Positions 5,703-6,076 of a stretch of 6,076 bases of DNA are shown here, one piece after another. Both the position numbers and the translations under genes were made by a program. The notes beneath the pieces are model-generated. The model saw only the letters and a list, made by a program, of their open reading frames with translations. It was not told the origin of the DNA and made no database searches. The stretch spans positions 1-6,076 of the forward strand of contig JASHYD010001402.1 of the NCBI GenBank assembly GCA_030043175.1, written 5' to 3'. Position 1 is the stretch's first letter. Each line of letters starts with the position of its first letter. This DNA is from Xanthobacteraceae bacterium. Its GTDB lineage: Bacteria > Pseudomonadota > Alphaproteobacteria > Rhizobiales > Xanthobacteraceae.

Positions 5703-6076
5703 ATGGAACTGTTGCATAGACGATGTTGCGGTCTCGACGTTCACAAAGAGACTGTGGTGGCCTGCCTTCGCCTTGTATCCGATGGCAAGGTGACGACGGA
5801 GGTTCGTACCTTCCAGACGACCACGGCGGAGCTTCTGCGCTTGTCGGAGTGGCTGGCGGTCAACGGTTGCACGCATGTGGCCATGGAGGCGACCGGCATC
5901 TACTGGAAGCCGGTGTGGCACATCCTCGATGAAGGCGAATTTGAGTTGGTGCTGGCAAACGCCGCGCACGTGAAGAATGTGCCGGGCCGCAAGACCGACG
6001 TCAACGATGCCATGTGGCTGGCCGAACTGCTGGCGCACGGTTTGATCCGGGCGAGCTTTGTGCCTGATGCGCAAAC
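5703..6076 (+). CDS. IS110-family transposase (DEDD recombinase), N-terminal 124 residues
   Basis: ATG 5703 follows a strong purine-rich ribosome site (AGGAGG, 5692-5697, five bases upstream). The frame is open to the right edge. It shows the N-terminal RuvC-like DEDD domain of IS110 transposases: GLDVHKETV with Asp12, VAMEATGIYWKPVW with Glu62, then the hallmark KNVPGRKTDVNDAMWLAELL with Asp99 and Asp102, followed by AHGLIRASFVPD. All four acidic positions are present in this part, so there is no sign of decay here. The C-terminal catalytic-serine domain lies outside the window. The full protein is usually 300-450 residues. It catalyses RNA-guided excision and insertion of the element. It is likely a recent arrival in this decayed neighbourhood. 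Confidence 0.93.
   Translation, partial: MELLHRRCCGLDVHKETVVACLRLVSDGKVTTEVRTFQTTTAELLRLSEWLAVNGCTHVAMEATGIYWKPVWHILDEGEFELVLANAAHVKNVPGRKTDVNDAMWLAELLAHGLIRASFVPDAQ

Larger units (their letters stand above)
5551..6076 (+). mobile_element. IS110-family insertion sequence, left part (right part beyond window)
   Basis: The element is recognised from its transposase (start 5703). Its left boundary is not defined by sequence: IS110 elements typically lack obvious terminal inverted repeats and make no target duplication. I place the boundary near 5551 because the helix-turn-helix gene loses its family pattern there. The element appears to have landed in, or replaced the end of, that gene. The boundary could be off by tens of bases. 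Confidence 0.6.

Noticed and set aside
5658..6074. A 138-codon minus-strand frame opposite the IS110 transposase.
   Set aside because: It is the antisense shadow of a well-recognised DEDD transposase.
1..6076. CRISPR arrays, tRNA or rRNA genes, and defence-system clusters.
   Set aside because: No regularly spaced repeats, no cloverleaf with a proper T-arm and acceptor, and no nuclease/helicase-type defence genes were seen.

Overview
This window looks like a degraded accessory region from a soil alphaproteobacterium, most likely Bradyrhizobium or a close relative in the Rhizobiales. The evidence is high GC with GC-rich third codon positions, a leader of the MRRREFI...WPLAARA type that is very common in that group, a membrane-anchored AraC regulator of a rhizobial type, and several rhizobial-looking small genes. 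Family names come from recognising protein motifs by eye. No database search was run.

Layout, left to right. (1) At 1-1000 on the minus strand is the N-terminal 333 codons of a secreted metal-dependent amidohydrolase that runs off the left edge. It carries two export-like segments in tandem. (2) At 1001-1379 is a spacer with several short inverted repeats. (3) At 1380-1625 on the plus strand is a small ribbon-helix-helix-like protein with a perfect 7-bp dyad just upstream. (4) At 1626 to about 1830 there is no recognisable gene. (5) At about 1830-2309 on the minus strand is a broken tyrosine recombinase (integrase) with at least two frame disruptions, probably a relic of an integrated island. 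(6) At 2468-3652 on the plus strand is an intact AraC-type regulator with seven predicted membrane segments. (7) At 3702-4023 on the plus strand is a ruined acyltransferase-3 locus made from the starts of two different acyltransferase genes. (8) At 4274-4801 on the plus strand is a small polytopic membrane protein of the DUF6622 type. (9) At 4905-5129 on the minus strand is a 74-residue charged helical protein. (10) At about 5220-5560 on the plus strand is a broken helix-turn-helix gene. (11) From about 5551 to the right edge is the left part of an IS110-family insertion sequence. Its transposase starts at 5703 and is cut by the window edge. The non-coding stretch before it is where an IS110-group bridge RNA would be expected.

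How the parts relate. The AraC regulator, the acyltransferase remnants and the membrane protein face the same way and may descend from one envelope-related cluster whose enzyme gene has been lost. The integrase relic, the interrupted HTH gene and the IS110 element indicate past insertions and decay. I see no complete novel multi-gene system. The items most worth checking are the candidate IS110 bridge-RNA region, the tandem signal peptides on the amidohydrolase, and the membrane-embedded AraC regulator beside its probably lost target.
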